This document shows, in pieces, positions 35,597-43,929 of a stretch of 64,000 nt of DNA; positions within the stretch are counted from its first letter, which is position 1; every line of letters starts with the position of its first letter. Below the pieces are notes generated by a model, which saw nothing but the letters and a program-made list of their open reading frames with translations, did not search any database and was not told the DNA's origin. Source of the DNA: RGIG5612 sp045600845 (GTDB lineage Bacteria > Bacillota > Clostridia > Lachnospirales > Lachnospiraceae); assembly GCA_045600845.1 (NCBI GenBank), contig JAZRYR010000044.1, forward strand, positions 1 to 64,000, in the 5' to 3' direction. Both the position numbers and the translations under genes were made by a program.

Positions 35597-36357
35597 TATT
35601 CGTCACCTCCGGTAAGGAGCATGGTCAGCGTATCGGATATTTTCTGGTAAAGCTGCTCATCCGTTGAATTTCCCCGATAAATCTGATGGAATACTACGCC
35701 ATCCCGGATAAACAAAACTCTGCCGGCATGAGAAGCGGCTTTTACAGAATGAGTTACCATGAGAATGGTCTGACCATCCTGATTAATGCTCTTGAAAATC
35801 CGTAACAGTTCATCAGAAGACTTGGAATCTAAAGCTCCTGTCGGTTCGTCTGCCAGCAATAACTGTGGCTGATTGATCAATGCTCTGGCTGCTGCCACTC
35901 TTTGCTTTTGTCCACCGGAAATCTCATATGGAAATTTATCCAGAATCCCGTAAATTCCCAAAGCCAAAGAAAGAGGCAGAATTCGCTTCTCCATCTCCGC
36001 GACCGTTTTTCCGCTTAACACCATAGGAAGCAGAATATTATCTTTTACGGAAAATGTATCCAGCAGATTAAACTCCTGAAAGACAAAACCTAAATTGTCC
36101 CTGCGAAAGGAAGCCAGTTCCTTTTCTTTTATTTCTGCGATGTTTTTCCCGCCTAAAAAAATCTGGCCGGAAGTCGGTGTATCCAGAGCTGCAAGAATAT
36201 TTAAAAGAGTGGTTTTTCCGGAACCGGATTCACCCATAATCGCAACGTATTCACCAGCCTCTACAGAAAAAGAAACTCCCTTTAAAGCTTCCACCTTGTT
36301 CCCGCCAAATCGTGTGGTGTAAGTTTTCTTCACACCTTTAACTTCTAAAATTGACAT
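35596..36357 (-). CDS. BceA-type ABC transporter ATPase
   Basis: A 253-residue ATPase with Walker A GESGSGKTT, signature SGGQKQRVAAARA, Walker B LLADEPTGALD and VTHSVKAA. The length and the C-terminal extension after the switch region fit BceA. It is the first gene of an ATPase-permease-regulator-kinase operon. The start has GGAGG about 6 nt upstream. The leader carries copy 3 of the two-hairpin element (36384-36443), and the promoter region carries spaced GTGACAT boxes. Confidence 0.93.
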   Translation of the reverse strand: MSILEVKGVKKTYTTRFGGNKVEALKGVSFSVEAGEYVAIMGESGSGKTTLLNILAALDTPTSGQIFLGGKNIAEIKEKELASFRRDNLGFVFQEFNLLDTFSVKDNILLPMVLSGKTVAEMEKRILPLSLALGIYGILDKFPYEISGGQKQRVAAARALINQPQLLLADEPTGALDSKSSDELLRIFKSINQDGQTILMVTHSVKAASHAGRVLFIRDGVVFHQIYRGNSTDEQLYQKISDTLTMLLTGGDE

Positions 36358-36383
36358 CTTTTTTCCTCCTACTAATACCTTTT

Positions 36384-36443
36384 GAGCATGAGGTGCCAGC
36401 AGAGCCGGCGTTCGTCTACATGCCTGTTCCGTTTCACAGAACG
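36384..36443 (-). promoter_or_regulatory. two-hairpin leader element, copy 3
   Basis: On the minus strand: a GTTC..GGAAC hairpin, AGGCAT, a spacer, a GCCGGC/GCTGGC hairpin with a 3-nt loop, then CCTCATGC. GGCAT can pair with ATGCT to enclose the second hairpin. A G-T pair in the second stem is a wobble pair only on this strand. It lies about 26 nt before the BceA-like start, within the transcript predicted from the TATAAT at 36490. Confidence 0.55.
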
Positions 36444-36489
36444 ATTCCTTATGTCTGAAGATATCTCTTTTTCGGTGAATACAACATTG

Positions 36490-36523
36490 ATTATAGTGAC
36501 ATTTTACCCCCCTGTTGTGACAT
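36490..36523 (-). promoter_or_regulatory. activated promoter with two GTGACAT boxes
   Basis: On the minus strand TATAAT (36490-36495) has no good -35 at 17 bp (ACAACA). Instead ATGTCAC occurs twice as a direct repeat, at 36496-36502 and 36517-36523, exactly 21 bp apart, or two helical turns. This is the layout of an OmpR/PhoB-type activated promoter, and TGTCAC also resembles the half-site known for BceR in Bacillus subtilis (recalled). The natural regulator is the response regulator at 32838-33509. Confidence 0.65.
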
Positions 36524-36619
36524 TTTTGTAACCTGGAAATAATCTAGCAAATAATCGGCTATATACTATAGGACAGAAAACGAACGATGGCGACTAAGCT
36601 ACAGCACTTCACCATTTTC

Positions 36620-36823
36620 GCTCAAGATTTGCGTTTTCGTTCTAGAACCTTCTCATCTTTTACGTTTCCGTTCCTATTTATGCTCATCTTTTTCGATTTC
36701 GTTCTGAATTAGCTGATTTTTTCCATTTTTCAGAACAGAAACGAAAATCTTGAGAATTTTTAGATACTTTTTCTATAATCGCATTAATTTTAGAACGAAA
36801 ACGAAAATCTTGAGCATTTTTAG
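36620..36823 (-). repeat. intergenic repeat array C (CTCATCTTTT..CGTTTTCGTTCT family)
   Basis: It occupies the middle of the 36358-36920 gap. Direct units lie at 36620-36643, 36652-36674 and 36682-36705 (period about 31 bp). A 26-nt block similar to that in arrays A and B follows, then two inverted units at 36732-36763 and 36792-36823 (60 bp apart), both with CGAAAATCTTGAG and ending in ATTTTTAG. The direct and inverted units are complementary over about 20 nt. It lies just past the terminator of the cupin gene. Confidence 0.88.
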
Positions 36824-36857
36824 CAAAAATCAGAAATATCCTGGTTTTCAAAACAAA

Positions 36858-36898
36858 ATTAAAAGGCGTGTGAAAATTCTTCCGTTTTTTCACACGCC
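36858..36898 (-). terminator. terminator of the cupin/EFR1 gene run
   Basis: GGCGTGTGAAAA and TTTTCACACGCC (36865-36898) form a 12-bp perfect stem with a 10-nt loop, followed on the minus strand by TTTTAATTTTG. It lies 23 nt after the stop of the cupin gene. Confidence 0.88.
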
Positions 36899-36920
36899 CT
36901 TATTAAAAACACAATATTAT

Positions 36921-37421
36921 TTAGTCTTCTTTCTCTGTTAAATCGGTAGCTTCGCCGGTAGCGGTAGGCTTGTAAGCGTAAGTTGAATTTAAAGAAATTG
37001 AGAAATGAAGAACCGGTCTGTCCAGGCTGATAATAGAAAGTGGAAGATGCTTCATTCCGCCAGGAATAAAGATAATGGAGCTCTTTGTCAGTCTGTGAAG
37101 TTCTCCGTTAATTCCAATTTCGATTTCGGCACCCAGATCGTATGGGTCTTCCGGATTAGAACCGATAAATCCGATCATTTCATCGGTGTCATGGCTGTGC
37201 TCGTCATGTTTCATCAGTGGACGGCAGTCGGATGCAGAATGGTACCAAGCCATATTCATCTGGAAAGCACCTGGTACTACGTTTCCATCCATCCAAAGCA
37301 GTCTGTTTGCGTATGTTTTATAAAATTCTTTAAATCCTTCGCTCATTTTTGGGGCCTGAAGAGTCTGTACAATATATTGGCCATATTCGCCCTCTGTGTT
37401 CATTACATAATTTTCACTCAT
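36921..37421 (-). CDS. cupin-domain protein (single domain)
   Basis: A 166-residue cupin. Motif 1 is HDEHSHDTDEMIGFIG, and motif 2 is in IPGGMKHLPL. It is a paralogue of the cupin at 24764-25267, sharing the start ENYVMNxEGxYG, the segment GELHRLTKSS and the final NSTYAYK-like end. GAGGAGG precedes the ATG at 37421; a longer frame upstream overlaps the EFR1 leader region and lacks a site. It is the last gene of the 43.9-36.9 kb run. The reaction is unknown. Confidence 0.85.
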   Translation of the reverse strand: MSENYVMNTEGEYGQYIVQTLQAPKMSEGFKEFYKTYANRLLWMDGNVVPGAFQMNMAWYHSASDCRPLMKHDEHSHDTDEMIGFIGSNPEDPYDLGAEIEIGINGELHRLTKSSIIFIPGGMKHLPLSIISLDRPVLHFSISLNSTYAYKPTATGEATDLTEKED

Positions 37422-37506
37422 TATGAATTCCTCCTCTGTTAATATGTTTTTAGAATAACACAATATTTTTTTATTTTCACCTATCCAGGTAATATTTCCG
37501 CATATT

Positions 37507-38250
37507 TCAATCGATATGATATCTCGGCTTTCCAACGCTTGTCTGTCCGTATTCGATTGTCCCTTCTGGGCAATGACAAATGCACGCCATACAATGGGTA
37601 CAATCCTCTCCCCAAACTGGTTTTCCGTCTGAAATATGGATATTATTTAATGGACATAATCTTACGCACAATCCACAGCCTTTACATGCTTCGCATACGC
37701 GGAAGTCTTTCGCTTTCACGCTAAACCGATAAAAGAACGGATTAATGATGGAACTTAAGAACCAGTCTGAAAAAAATCTCTTTTCCGGAGTCGGGAAAGC
37801 CGTTCCCTCCGAAATCATCCTTCCCACCTCATCAACGACGGGGTTCGCGGCCTCGATAATAACCTTCGCCTGTTCCGGATTCGGAGCATTAAACATGGCA
37901 ATATAATTTTCCGGCATTATGATTTTCACCGTACCCATATACTGCAATCCTTTTTGTCTGCACAATTTCTGATTATAATGAGCCGCATTTCCAATACCAT
38001 CCCCACAGTCCATTACAAACCAGGCTTTCGCATTGGCATTCAGTTCCGTTTCCTGAATCCATTTCGTAACCAGTTTTGGGATTCGCCATGCATAAGTAGG
38101 CACAACAAAAACATACCGGTCATCATCGACTTTACTTTTATTGTTGTTTTTTATCCGGTAGTTCAGATTAATAAAATCTTCATTCAGAATATCATCTAAC
38201 CGGTCCGCAATATATTTACTGTTTCCTGTACCTGAAAAATAAATGATCAT
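37507..38250 (-). CDS. EFR1-type flavodoxin/ferredoxin fusion protein
   Basis: A 247-residue electron-transfer protein. Residues 1-150 are a flavodoxin-like domain starting MIIYFSGTGNSKYIA, with the FMN-phosphate loop SGTGNS. The C-terminal part has two 4Fe-4S motifs, CEACKGCGLCVRLCP and CTHCMACICHCP. EFR1 proteins are common in Clostridia and are assumed to feed electrons to partner reductases. The start ATG lies one base after the stop of the 107-aa gene upstream, so translation is coupled. Confidence 0.9.
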   Translation of the reverse strand: MIIYFSGTGNSKYIADRLDDILNEDFINLNYRIKNNNKSKVDDDRYVFVVPTYAWRIPKLVTKWIQETELNANAKAWFVMDCGDGIGNAAHYNQKLCRQKGLQYMGTVKIIMPENYIAMFNAPNPEQAKVIIEAANPVVDEVGRMISEGTAFPTPEKRFFSDWFLSSIINPFFYRFSVKAKDFRVCEACKGCGLCVRLCPLNNIHISDGKPVWGEDCTHCMACICHCPEGTIEYGQTSVGKPRYHID

Positions 38251-38251
38251 A

Positions 38252-38575
38252 TCAATCGATAAATTCAATTACAACGTTCTGTTCTAAGGCAAGTCCAGCT
38301 TCTGCTTCAATCGCTTTTATAATTGCATTCAGAACCGGACAGCTTCCATGAACAGGAAATCCGTTTTCGTTAATGCTCTCAACCAATGGTCCTTTTCCCG
38401 GTTTTGCAAAGCAGATTTCAAACGGATCAAATTCTTCGCCGACGGCCGTCATCAAGTCATTAATGGACTTGCATTCTGTTTCTAATTTTACATTTACGCC
38501 GCCCTCATCATTTTCTTCAGCAGTAATTACTGCTTCTAATTTACATGGTCCTGGAATAACTTTTACTTTTGTCAT
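38252..38575 (-). CDS. small conserved protein, function unknown
   Basis: A 107-residue protein I do not recognise with certainty. It opens MTKVKVIPGPCKLEAVITAE and has three cysteines (PGPCKL, TECKS, CFAKPG) plus GSCPVLNAIIKAIEAEAG. The pattern suggests a small iron-sulfur or metal-binding fold. It is translationally coupled to the EFR1 flavodoxin-ferredoxin gene (stop and start one base apart), so a redox partnership is likely. Confidence 0.75.
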   Translation of the reverse strand: MTKVKVIPGPCKLEAVITAEENDEGGVNVKLETECKSINDLMTAVGEEFDPFEICFAKPGKGPLVESINENGFPVHGSCPVLNAIIKAIEAEAGLALEQNVVIEFID

Positions 38576-38641
38576 TGTCTTACTCCTTTTTCTTCGATAT
38601 CCGCCCTCCGATTCGAGTGCCGGATCATTTATGTTATATTA

Positions 38642-39775
38642 TCATTTTTCAAAAGAAAATGTAAATTTCTGATTATAAGAGGGATATGGATAAATATCCA
38701 AAGTTTTCTCCGTATTGCCGTACAATGCATGGTACTGGGTCAAGGACGTAAGCTCTTCCCGATGGAAGGCCTGGGTTGTTTCCTCTAAAAGAAGCCTCAT
38801 GGCTTCTTTATCCATAACCGCGGTGCTTTCTCCGACCCGATGTTTGTCCAGCCCCTCTGCTATAGTTACAAATCGATCATATCCGTGGCCATAGCCAAAA
38901 CGATAGATTATTCCCTCCGTTTTCTCTATCTGCTCTTTTAAAATTCCATTTCGGTAACTGGAATCTGCGTCATCAAATCCTACATAAAAGTTGGTGACCG
39001 CATCCGTATAAGTTACCTGAAGTTCCTCATAGCGCCATTCCAGAACTGCACTTTTTCCATCATCATCGGATACAAACAAATGATAATCTCTGCCTAAAAT
39101 ATTCGATATATTGTACTCTTCCGCCTTCTTCACTGCCTCATCTAAGTTAGTGCATTCATCCAGTAAAATCCGCAACAGTTCTTCATACAGAATCTTCTTT
39201 TTCCCTTTTACATTTTGTGAAACTGCCGTTTCTCCTTCTTTTACATCCAAAGCAAGAATGGAAACCGACAGTCCTTTTTCATTTATCCCATCCATACATA
39301 AATACGGAAGAAAAGCTAATGGCAGTTTTGTCACTTTGTTGTCCGACAGGGCACCTTTGTAATATGGTAAGCCCAGATAGGTAATCCATGCCGCATCCGC
39401 TACATTAATCGATCGATACTTTCCTTTTGGATTTAATCGTAGGACAACATTAAGTCCAGAAGGCTTCTCTTCCGAATCTGCATGAGACAGGTCGTAATTC
39501 CTTCCTGTGAAAACCGTTCCATCCTTCTCTTTCGCAAGAAAAGCAGAACAGCCGGCATGTTGAATTAACCGGCAAGGAAAGGAAATCAACCCATTATCAT
39601 AGTCTCCTTCATATTCCGCATAATATAGATAGCCTTCTTCATCCAGCTGTTGAAGTTTTTTTATTCTTCCATTCAACATCCAAAGAACGGTTCCTGCAAA
39701 CAAAAGCAGGGCTGCAAGAATGCAGCCCAAAATAATTGCGATTATTTTTATTGCTTTATGTTTTTTTCTTTTCAT
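38642..39775 (-). CDS. membrane-anchored Ntn hydrolase of the choloylglycine/C45 type
   Basis: A 377-residue protein with an N-terminal membrane helix (about residues 8-32) and an Ntn-hydrolase domain. The likely nucleophile Cys is in HAGCSAFLAKEKDGTVFTGRNYDL, where Cys and the later Arg are the usual catalytic pair. The superfamily includes bile-salt hydrolase, penicillin acylase and acyl-coenzyme A:6-APA acyltransferase, all acting on amide bonds. The substrate is unknown. The position outside the membrane is unusual for a bile-salt hydrolase. The start is uncertain: ATG at 39775 (weak site) or TTG at 39823. Confidence 0.78.
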   Translation of the reverse strand: MKRKKHKAIKIIAIILGCILAALLLFAGTVLWMLNGRIKKLQQLDEEGYLYYAEYEGDYDNGLISFPCRLIQHAGCSAFLAKEKDGTVFTGRNYDLSHADSEEKPSGLNVVLRLNPKGKYRSINVADAAWITYLGLPYYKGALSDNKVTKLPLAFLPYLCMDGINEKGLSVSILALDVKEGETAVSQNVKGKKKILYEELLRILLDECTNLDEAVKKAEEYNISNILGRDYHLFVSDDDGKSAVLEWRYEELQVTYTDAVTNFYVGFDDADSSYRNGILKEQIEKTEGIIYRFGYGHGYDRFVTIAEGLDKHRVGESTAVMDKEAMRLLLEETTQAFHREELTSLTQYHALYGNTEKTLDIYPYPSYNQKFTFSFEK

Positions 39776-39827
39776 TTCGAAATCATTCCATTTGAGATCT
39801 ATACAAACGGATTTGCGTTTCAAAAAT

Positions 39828-40634
39828 TTAATCTACTAAATCATGTTTCAGTGGAAGTAATTCGTTAAAGGCTTTACGAAGGGTTCTGTCCCAAAGATCC
39901 CACTCATGTCCTAATCCAGGAACTTCCTCTGCATAAACATCGCAGCCCTGTTCTTCCAGGAATTTTACAGAATTACTCTGGCCTAAACGGGCAATGTCTT
40001 TTTCCCCCCAGATCATAAAAAATTTCGGAAGCTGTTTTCCGTCAGCAATGTCCTGCTTCAGAATTTCCATGTTCTCTTCCATCTCGTTCGGTTTATGTGG
40101 CGGCATCGGCATACCGGTTTCAAATCTCTTTCGGTCACCACCAGCAGTCTTCGGTATCGGGAAGAAAGAACCAGCAGACATTGCCAAAACAGCACTGTAG
40201 TTTTCCGGATAACGGATTGCTACTTTCTGTGCGCCGTTGGAACCCATGGATAAACCACCGATAAAGTTATCTTCTCTCTTATCGGAAAGTGGGAAAACGT
40301 CACGCATCATTTTCGGAAGTTCATCCCCAATATAGGTGCACATTTTCATACCAGGATTCTGGTCATCGGTATTCATGTTGTAGCCCGTTGGCATTACAAC
40401 TGCCAACATATGGTCGGTAGCATAACGTACAACATTGGTATAGTTAATGAAGTCCTGATCATTTCCATTGCCGCCATGAAGAAGCCAGAGTACCTGATAC
40501 TTTTTACCGGTAGGGAAAATATCATCACGTTTTCCGGCGGTAATGTCTTCATAAGAATAGAATGGAAGAACTACGGTTACATCAGTTTTGCAGCGAAGTG
40601 CAGGAGAATAAATATTACAATTAATTACTGCCAT
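39828..40634 (-). CDS. esterase of the EstA/esterase D fold (first of a tandem pair)
   Basis: A 268-residue alpha/beta hydrolase. The oxyanion region is VLWLLHGGNGN, the nucleophile is Ser in GGLSMGSNG, and the catalytic His is in GLGHEWDLWD. It resembles tributyrin esterase and feruloyl-esterase-like enzymes and has no signal peptide. It begins on the base after the stop of its paralogue (40635-41486), so the two are coupled. A role in cutting ester-linked plant acids is plausible but inferred. Confidence 0.88.
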   Translation of the reverse strand: MAVINCNIYSPALRCKTDVTVVLPFYSYEDITAGKRDDIFPTGKKYQVLWLLHGGNGNDQDFINYTNVVRYATDHMLAVVMPTGYNMNTDDQNPGMKMCTYIGDELPKMMRDVFPLSDKREDNFIGGLSMGSNGAQKVAIRYPENYSAVLAMSAGSFFPIPKTAGGDRKRFETGMPMPPHKPNEMEENMEILKQDIADGKQLPKFFMIWGEKDIARLGQSNSVKFLEEQGCDVYAEEVPGLGHEWDLWDRTLRKAFNELLPLKHDLVD

Positions 40635-41486
40635 TTAATTTTCCTCCTTCTCATCATTTAAATAAACAAGGTCATGCTTCAGTGGCAGCCAGCTTTCCAG
40701 TGCCTTCTTCAGCTGCATATCCCAGAACGGCCATTCATGACGATAGCCTGGAATCTCCTCGAAGAAATAATCTAAGCCCATTTTATCGTAGAATTTCAAT
40801 GCCAGCTGAACATCCGGATATACGTAAGTATCCGCTGTTCCGCAGGTAAAGAATAATTTTGGAAGACCTTCTTTTCTTGTCTTCAGAGCTTCATAAATCG
40901 GAAGCGCCATCTGAACATCTTTCTTTGGTTCTTCTACCATCGGATAATCGGAAACGTCTTCGTCGTTGATTACCTTGTTCAGGAATTCTCTGGTCCATGC
41001 ATCTTCTGGACGATGCATACGGATACCGGATCCGCTAAGCATCAAAGCTGCACCATAAAGTTCCGGATGAAGAACGGCACATTTCATAGCGCCGCCGGAG
41101 CCCATGGAATTACCAGCTACAAAGTTGTCTTCTCTTCTTGGGGAGAGAGGGAAAATGCTGCGGCACATTCTTACTAATTCTTCTGTAGTGTAAGTAAAGT
41201 AATGGCCATTGTTCGGAATGTAGTTATCGGTGAAGAACGCATCATGGTCTTCCGGAATAACTACGGCGATTTTATTTGCTTCTGCATAGCTGACGATATT
41301 GGTGTTATAGATAAAATCCATATAATCATCAGTGCCACCATGTAACAGCCAAAGTACCTGATACAGACCACCCTCACGGGTTTTCGCCTTAAACGGCCGG
41401 TCTACGTCTCCATTCGGAATTATGACACTGACTTTTGTATGCAGGCCTAATTCCCTGGATAAAAAATTCACTGTGTAAACAGACAT
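40635..41486 (-). CDS. esterase of the EstA/esterase D fold (second of a tandem pair)
   Basis: A 283-residue alpha/beta hydrolase similar to its neighbour. It has VLWLLHGGTDD, Ser in AGNSMGSGG, FFTCGTADTYVYPD and His in GYRHEWPFWD. The C-termini of the two proteins share LPLKHDLV, as expected after tandem duplication. The start follows AAAAGGAG. It lies 16 nt after the cupin gene, in the same run. Confidence 0.88.
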   Translation of the reverse strand: MSVYTVNFLSRELGLHTKVSVIIPNGDVDRPFKAKTREGGLYQVLWLLHGGTDDYMDFIYNTNIVSYAEANKIAVVIPEDHDAFFTDNYIPNNGHYFTYTTEELVRMCRSIFPLSPRREDNFVAGNSMGSGGAMKCAVLHPELYGAALMLSGSGIRMHRPEDAWTREFLNKVINDEDVSDYPMVEEPKKDVQMALPIYEALKTRKEGLPKLFFTCGTADTYVYPDVQLALKFYDKMGLDYFFEEIPGYRHEWPFWDMQLKKALESWLPLKHDLVYLNDEKEEN

Positions 41487-41502
41487 ATCTTCTCCTTTTC
41501 TA

Positions 41503-42399
41503 CTAAGGCTGTTTCAGTTCTACACCGTCGCCCGGATATTTAATATTTGTAAGTTCCAAAGTCTTTGCTGCATTATAAGAACCAATTGCCTGACCAAAGC
41601 TGTGCCAGAAATTCTGATTTTCTACATTTTCAACTTTAATCGGACAATGTGGAACATATGCCGGGAAGAAGCCTAAAGTCGGCCGGTCAATCGTGAACGG
41701 ATGTCCACCAACAAAAACGGTATAGTTTCCTTTTAATTCATATGGATTCCATGCATCCGTTCCATAAAAACCTAACGCTTCCGGATAGCCATGGGCATGT
41801 GCATTGCTTACATATAACCAGCCATCGGTTTTATCAAATCTACGCATTACGCCACTGATTTCCCCTTTCATGGTCTTTCCAGCCAAGCATACTAAAACAC
41901 AATGCTGGCAAGGATTGTTTCTATGCGGGTCGTTGATGAATGCCCCATTGTTAAAAAGAATCATTTCATCGATTGTGATTTCCGGTTCCCGAATCCAGTT
42001 TGCCTCCGGCGCGCTGATATGCTCCCTGCCAAAACCAGCAACATAAGAAAATACCGGAGTCTTCACATCATAGATTTCAATTTTTCCATGCGGAACATAA
42101 GCCGGAACCTGAATATAACATGGACGGTCCAGAATAATTTCCTGACCATTAATTTCCATCTTTACAATGGCATCCAGAACGTCGTCATTATTATTGGTAC
42201 TCATAAAGCAGAACAGCTCATTATATGGCAGCGCATAAATCTTATCGCAGATCTTACAGTCATGGCGATAGAATGCGCTCTCATAGAAGAAGTCCATAAT
42301 TGGATTGTCTGCAGAACGGATTAAATCTACTTTGGCATCGGCATCCGTGATTGGACGTTCGATTGGATGTAATAAGTATTTTTCAAATATATTCCCCAT
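41503..42399 (-). CDS. two-domain cupin protein (copy 1)
   Basis: A 298-residue protein with two cupin-like halves. The first half has YIQVPAYVPHGKIEIYDV, with a lone conserved PHG. The second has HAHGYPEALGFYGTD and YVPHCPIKVE, like the single-domain cupins at 24764 and 36921. It is a close tandem paralogue of the next gene upstream (42415-43305), sharing KYLLHPIERPITDADAKVDL-like starts and the segment IMDFFYESAFYRH. It is probably a metal-dependent enzyme or binding protein of unknown reaction. Confidence 0.82.
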   Translation of the reverse strand: MGNIFEKYLLHPIERPITDADAKVDLIRSADNPIMDFFYESAFYRHDCKICDKIYALPYNELFCFMSTNNNDDVLDAIVKMEINGQEIILDRPCYIQVPAYVPHGKIEIYDVKTPVFSYVAGFGREHISAPEANWIREPEITIDEMILFNNGAFINDPHRNNPCQHCVLVCLAGKTMKGEISGVMRRFDKTDGWLYVSNAHAHGYPEALGFYGTDAWNPYELKGNYTVFVGGHPFTIDRPTLGFFPAYVPHCPIKVENVENQNFWHSFGQAIGSYNAAKTLELTNIKYPGDGVELKQP

Positions 42400-42414
42400 A
42401 TTATCTCTCCTGTT

Positions 42415-43305
42415 TTACCAAGGTTTTATGACTTCAATATCATTTCCATCTTCAGAAGTCAGACCTTCAATAGTACTGCTGCTGTAAGAACCGAGAACTG
42501 GTGAAAGGGAATGCCAGATGCATGGTTTCTCGATTTTTTCAATCTGCAGTGGACAATGATATACATATGGAGCGAAGAAGCATACGGAAGGTTTGTTGAT
42601 GGTGAATTTCTCGCCACCAATCCACTGAGTAACTTCTCCGTCAAATTCGTAAGGATGCCATGGATCAGAACCATAGTAACATAATACTTCTACGCCATCA
42701 TGAATATGGCCTTTGGAGAAGAACCATGGGCCGCTCTCTTCAAATCTTCTTAATACGGTGAACATTTCGATGCCCGGAATATAGCGGGAAAGAGCTTTTA
42801 CCAGAGTTTTCTGTTTCGCTTCCGGAGGAAGTGGAGGATCGTTGATTGGTCCGTTGTTGTAAGTAGCCATCTGCTCAATTGGAGGAACATCTTCTGTTTT
42901 CCAGTTTTCCTTTGGAAGACCTACATGCTCTCTGCCACGACCAGCAACATAAGAGAAAATCGGAACCTCTACGTTGGTAACTTCTATTTTTCCATGTGGA
43001 ACTAAAGCAGGAACAACCAGCATAGTATTTTTGTCGGTCTCAAACATCTGTCCATTAATTTCCATTTTTACAGTTGCTCCCAATTTTTCCGGATCACCAT
43101 TGGTACTGGCAAAGCAGAAAATCTCTTCGTATGGAAGCGCATAAATCTCGTCACAGATTACATACTCATGACGATAAAACGCACTTTCATAGAAGAAGTC
43201 CATAATCGGATTGTCCGCAGAACGGACTAAATCCACCTTTGCATCCGCATCTGTAATCTCTTTCTCAATCGGGTGAAGAATATACTTCTCAAAATATTTT
43301 CCCAT
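42415..43305 (-). CDS. two-domain cupin protein (copy 2)
   Basis: A 296-residue paralogue of the preceding entry with MLVVPALVPHGKIEVTNV in the first half and HIHDGVEVLCYYGSD and YVYHCPLQIE in the second. In the second half one histidine of the metal motif is spaced differently from copy 1, so the two may differ in metal or substrate. The ATG at 43305 follows AAGGAGG and is chosen over the longer frame. A copy of the two-hairpin leader element ends 15 nt before the start. Confidence 0.82.
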   Translation of the reverse strand: MGKYFEKYILHPIEKEITDADAKVDLVRSADNPIMDFFYESAFYRHEYVICDEIYALPYEEIFCFASTNGDPEKLGATVKMEINGQMFETDKNTMLVVPALVPHGKIEVTNVEVPIFSYVAGRGREHVGLPKENWKTEDVPPIEQMATYNNGPINDPPLPPEAKQKTLVKALSRYIPGIEMFTVLRRFEESGPWFFSKGHIHDGVEVLCYYGSDPWHPYEFDGEVTQWIGGEKFTINKPSVCFFAPYVYHCPLQIEKIEKPCIWHSLSPVLGSYSSSTIEGLTSEDGNDIEVIKPW

Positions 43306-43320
43306 CTTGTCCTCCTTTTT

Positions 43321-43380
43321 GGCATGAAGTGTCTGCAAAGCAGACGGAGCCCTGATGCCTGTTCCGCAAAGCGGAACAGC
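43321..43380 (-). promoter_or_regulatory. two-hairpin leader element, copy 2
   Basis: On the minus strand: GCTGTTCCGC-TTT-GCGGAACAG, then GCAT, a spacer, GTCTGC-TTT-GCAGAC, then ACTTCATGCC. GGCAT and ATGCC are perfectly complementary and would close the second hairpin. It lies between the GAF-domain gene stop (43392) and the cupin start (43305), with a perfect ribosome-binding site just after it. It is the best-formed of the three copies. Confidence 0.65.
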
Positions 43381-43391
43381 ACGTCTTTCAT

Positions 43392-43856
43392 TTACAATTC
43401 ATTTTCGATAATTTTCGCAAAGCCGGCAAGGCCCATGGCATCTCCAGCAGAAAACCTGTTTCGTTCCGGACTGTCAATATCCAGAACGCCTACAACCTTT
43501 CCGTCTTTATGAAGCGGAATCACAATTTCAGATCTGGAATTTTCATCGCAGACAATATGGCCAGGGAACTCATGAACATCTGGTACTAGCTGCGGTTCAT
43601 CTTTTTCCCAGGCAGTTCCGCATACTCCTTTGCCGAATCGGATTTCCCGGCAGGCAGGTTTTCCCTGGAACGGTCCCACCATTAACTTATCTTGCTTTAC
43701 CAGATAGAATCCTACCCAGTTAATTCCCTGCAGATTCTGAGCTAACAAAGCTGCCGCATTTGCCAGATTGGCGATGCAATTTGCATCATCCTTCTCATAT
43801 CCATGAATTAAAGATATTAAGTTAAAATTTAATTCTTCATAGTCTGTGTAATACAT
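43392..43856 (-). CDS. msrC: GAF-domain free methionine-(R)-sulfoxide reductase
   Basis: A 154-residue GAF protein of the fRMsr type. The three conserved cysteines are in GKPACREIRFGKGVCGTAW and GHIVCDENSRSEIVIP, and the C-terminal VVGVLDIDSPERNRF is typical. The enzyme reduces free methionine-R-sulfoxide using thioredoxin-type reductant. The length is normal. It is the upstream-most gene of the cupin/esterase run, about 86 nt before the first cupin, and may be cotranscribed. Confidence 0.92.
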   Translation of the reverse strand: MYYTDYEELNFNLISLIHGYEKDDANCIANLANAAALLAQNLQGINWVGFYLVKQDKLMVGPFQGKPACREIRFGKGVCGTAWEKDEPQLVPDVHEFPGHIVCDENSRSEIVIPLHKDGKVVGVLDIDSPERNRFSAGDAMGLAGFAKIIENEL

Positions 43857-43929
43857 TTTTATCTCCTATGAAATCCAAATGAAAAATCGTTTTTCTGTTT
43901 ACTATTTTATCAAATCCTTTTGCAATTGT

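Noticed and set aside
36620..36823. CRISPR array or coding repeats in the CGTTTTCGTTCT arrays
   Set aside because: Units are degenerate, spacers of 7-8 nt are too short, an inverted unit closes each array, and the open frames across them are products of the AT-rich repeats with no ribosome-binding site.
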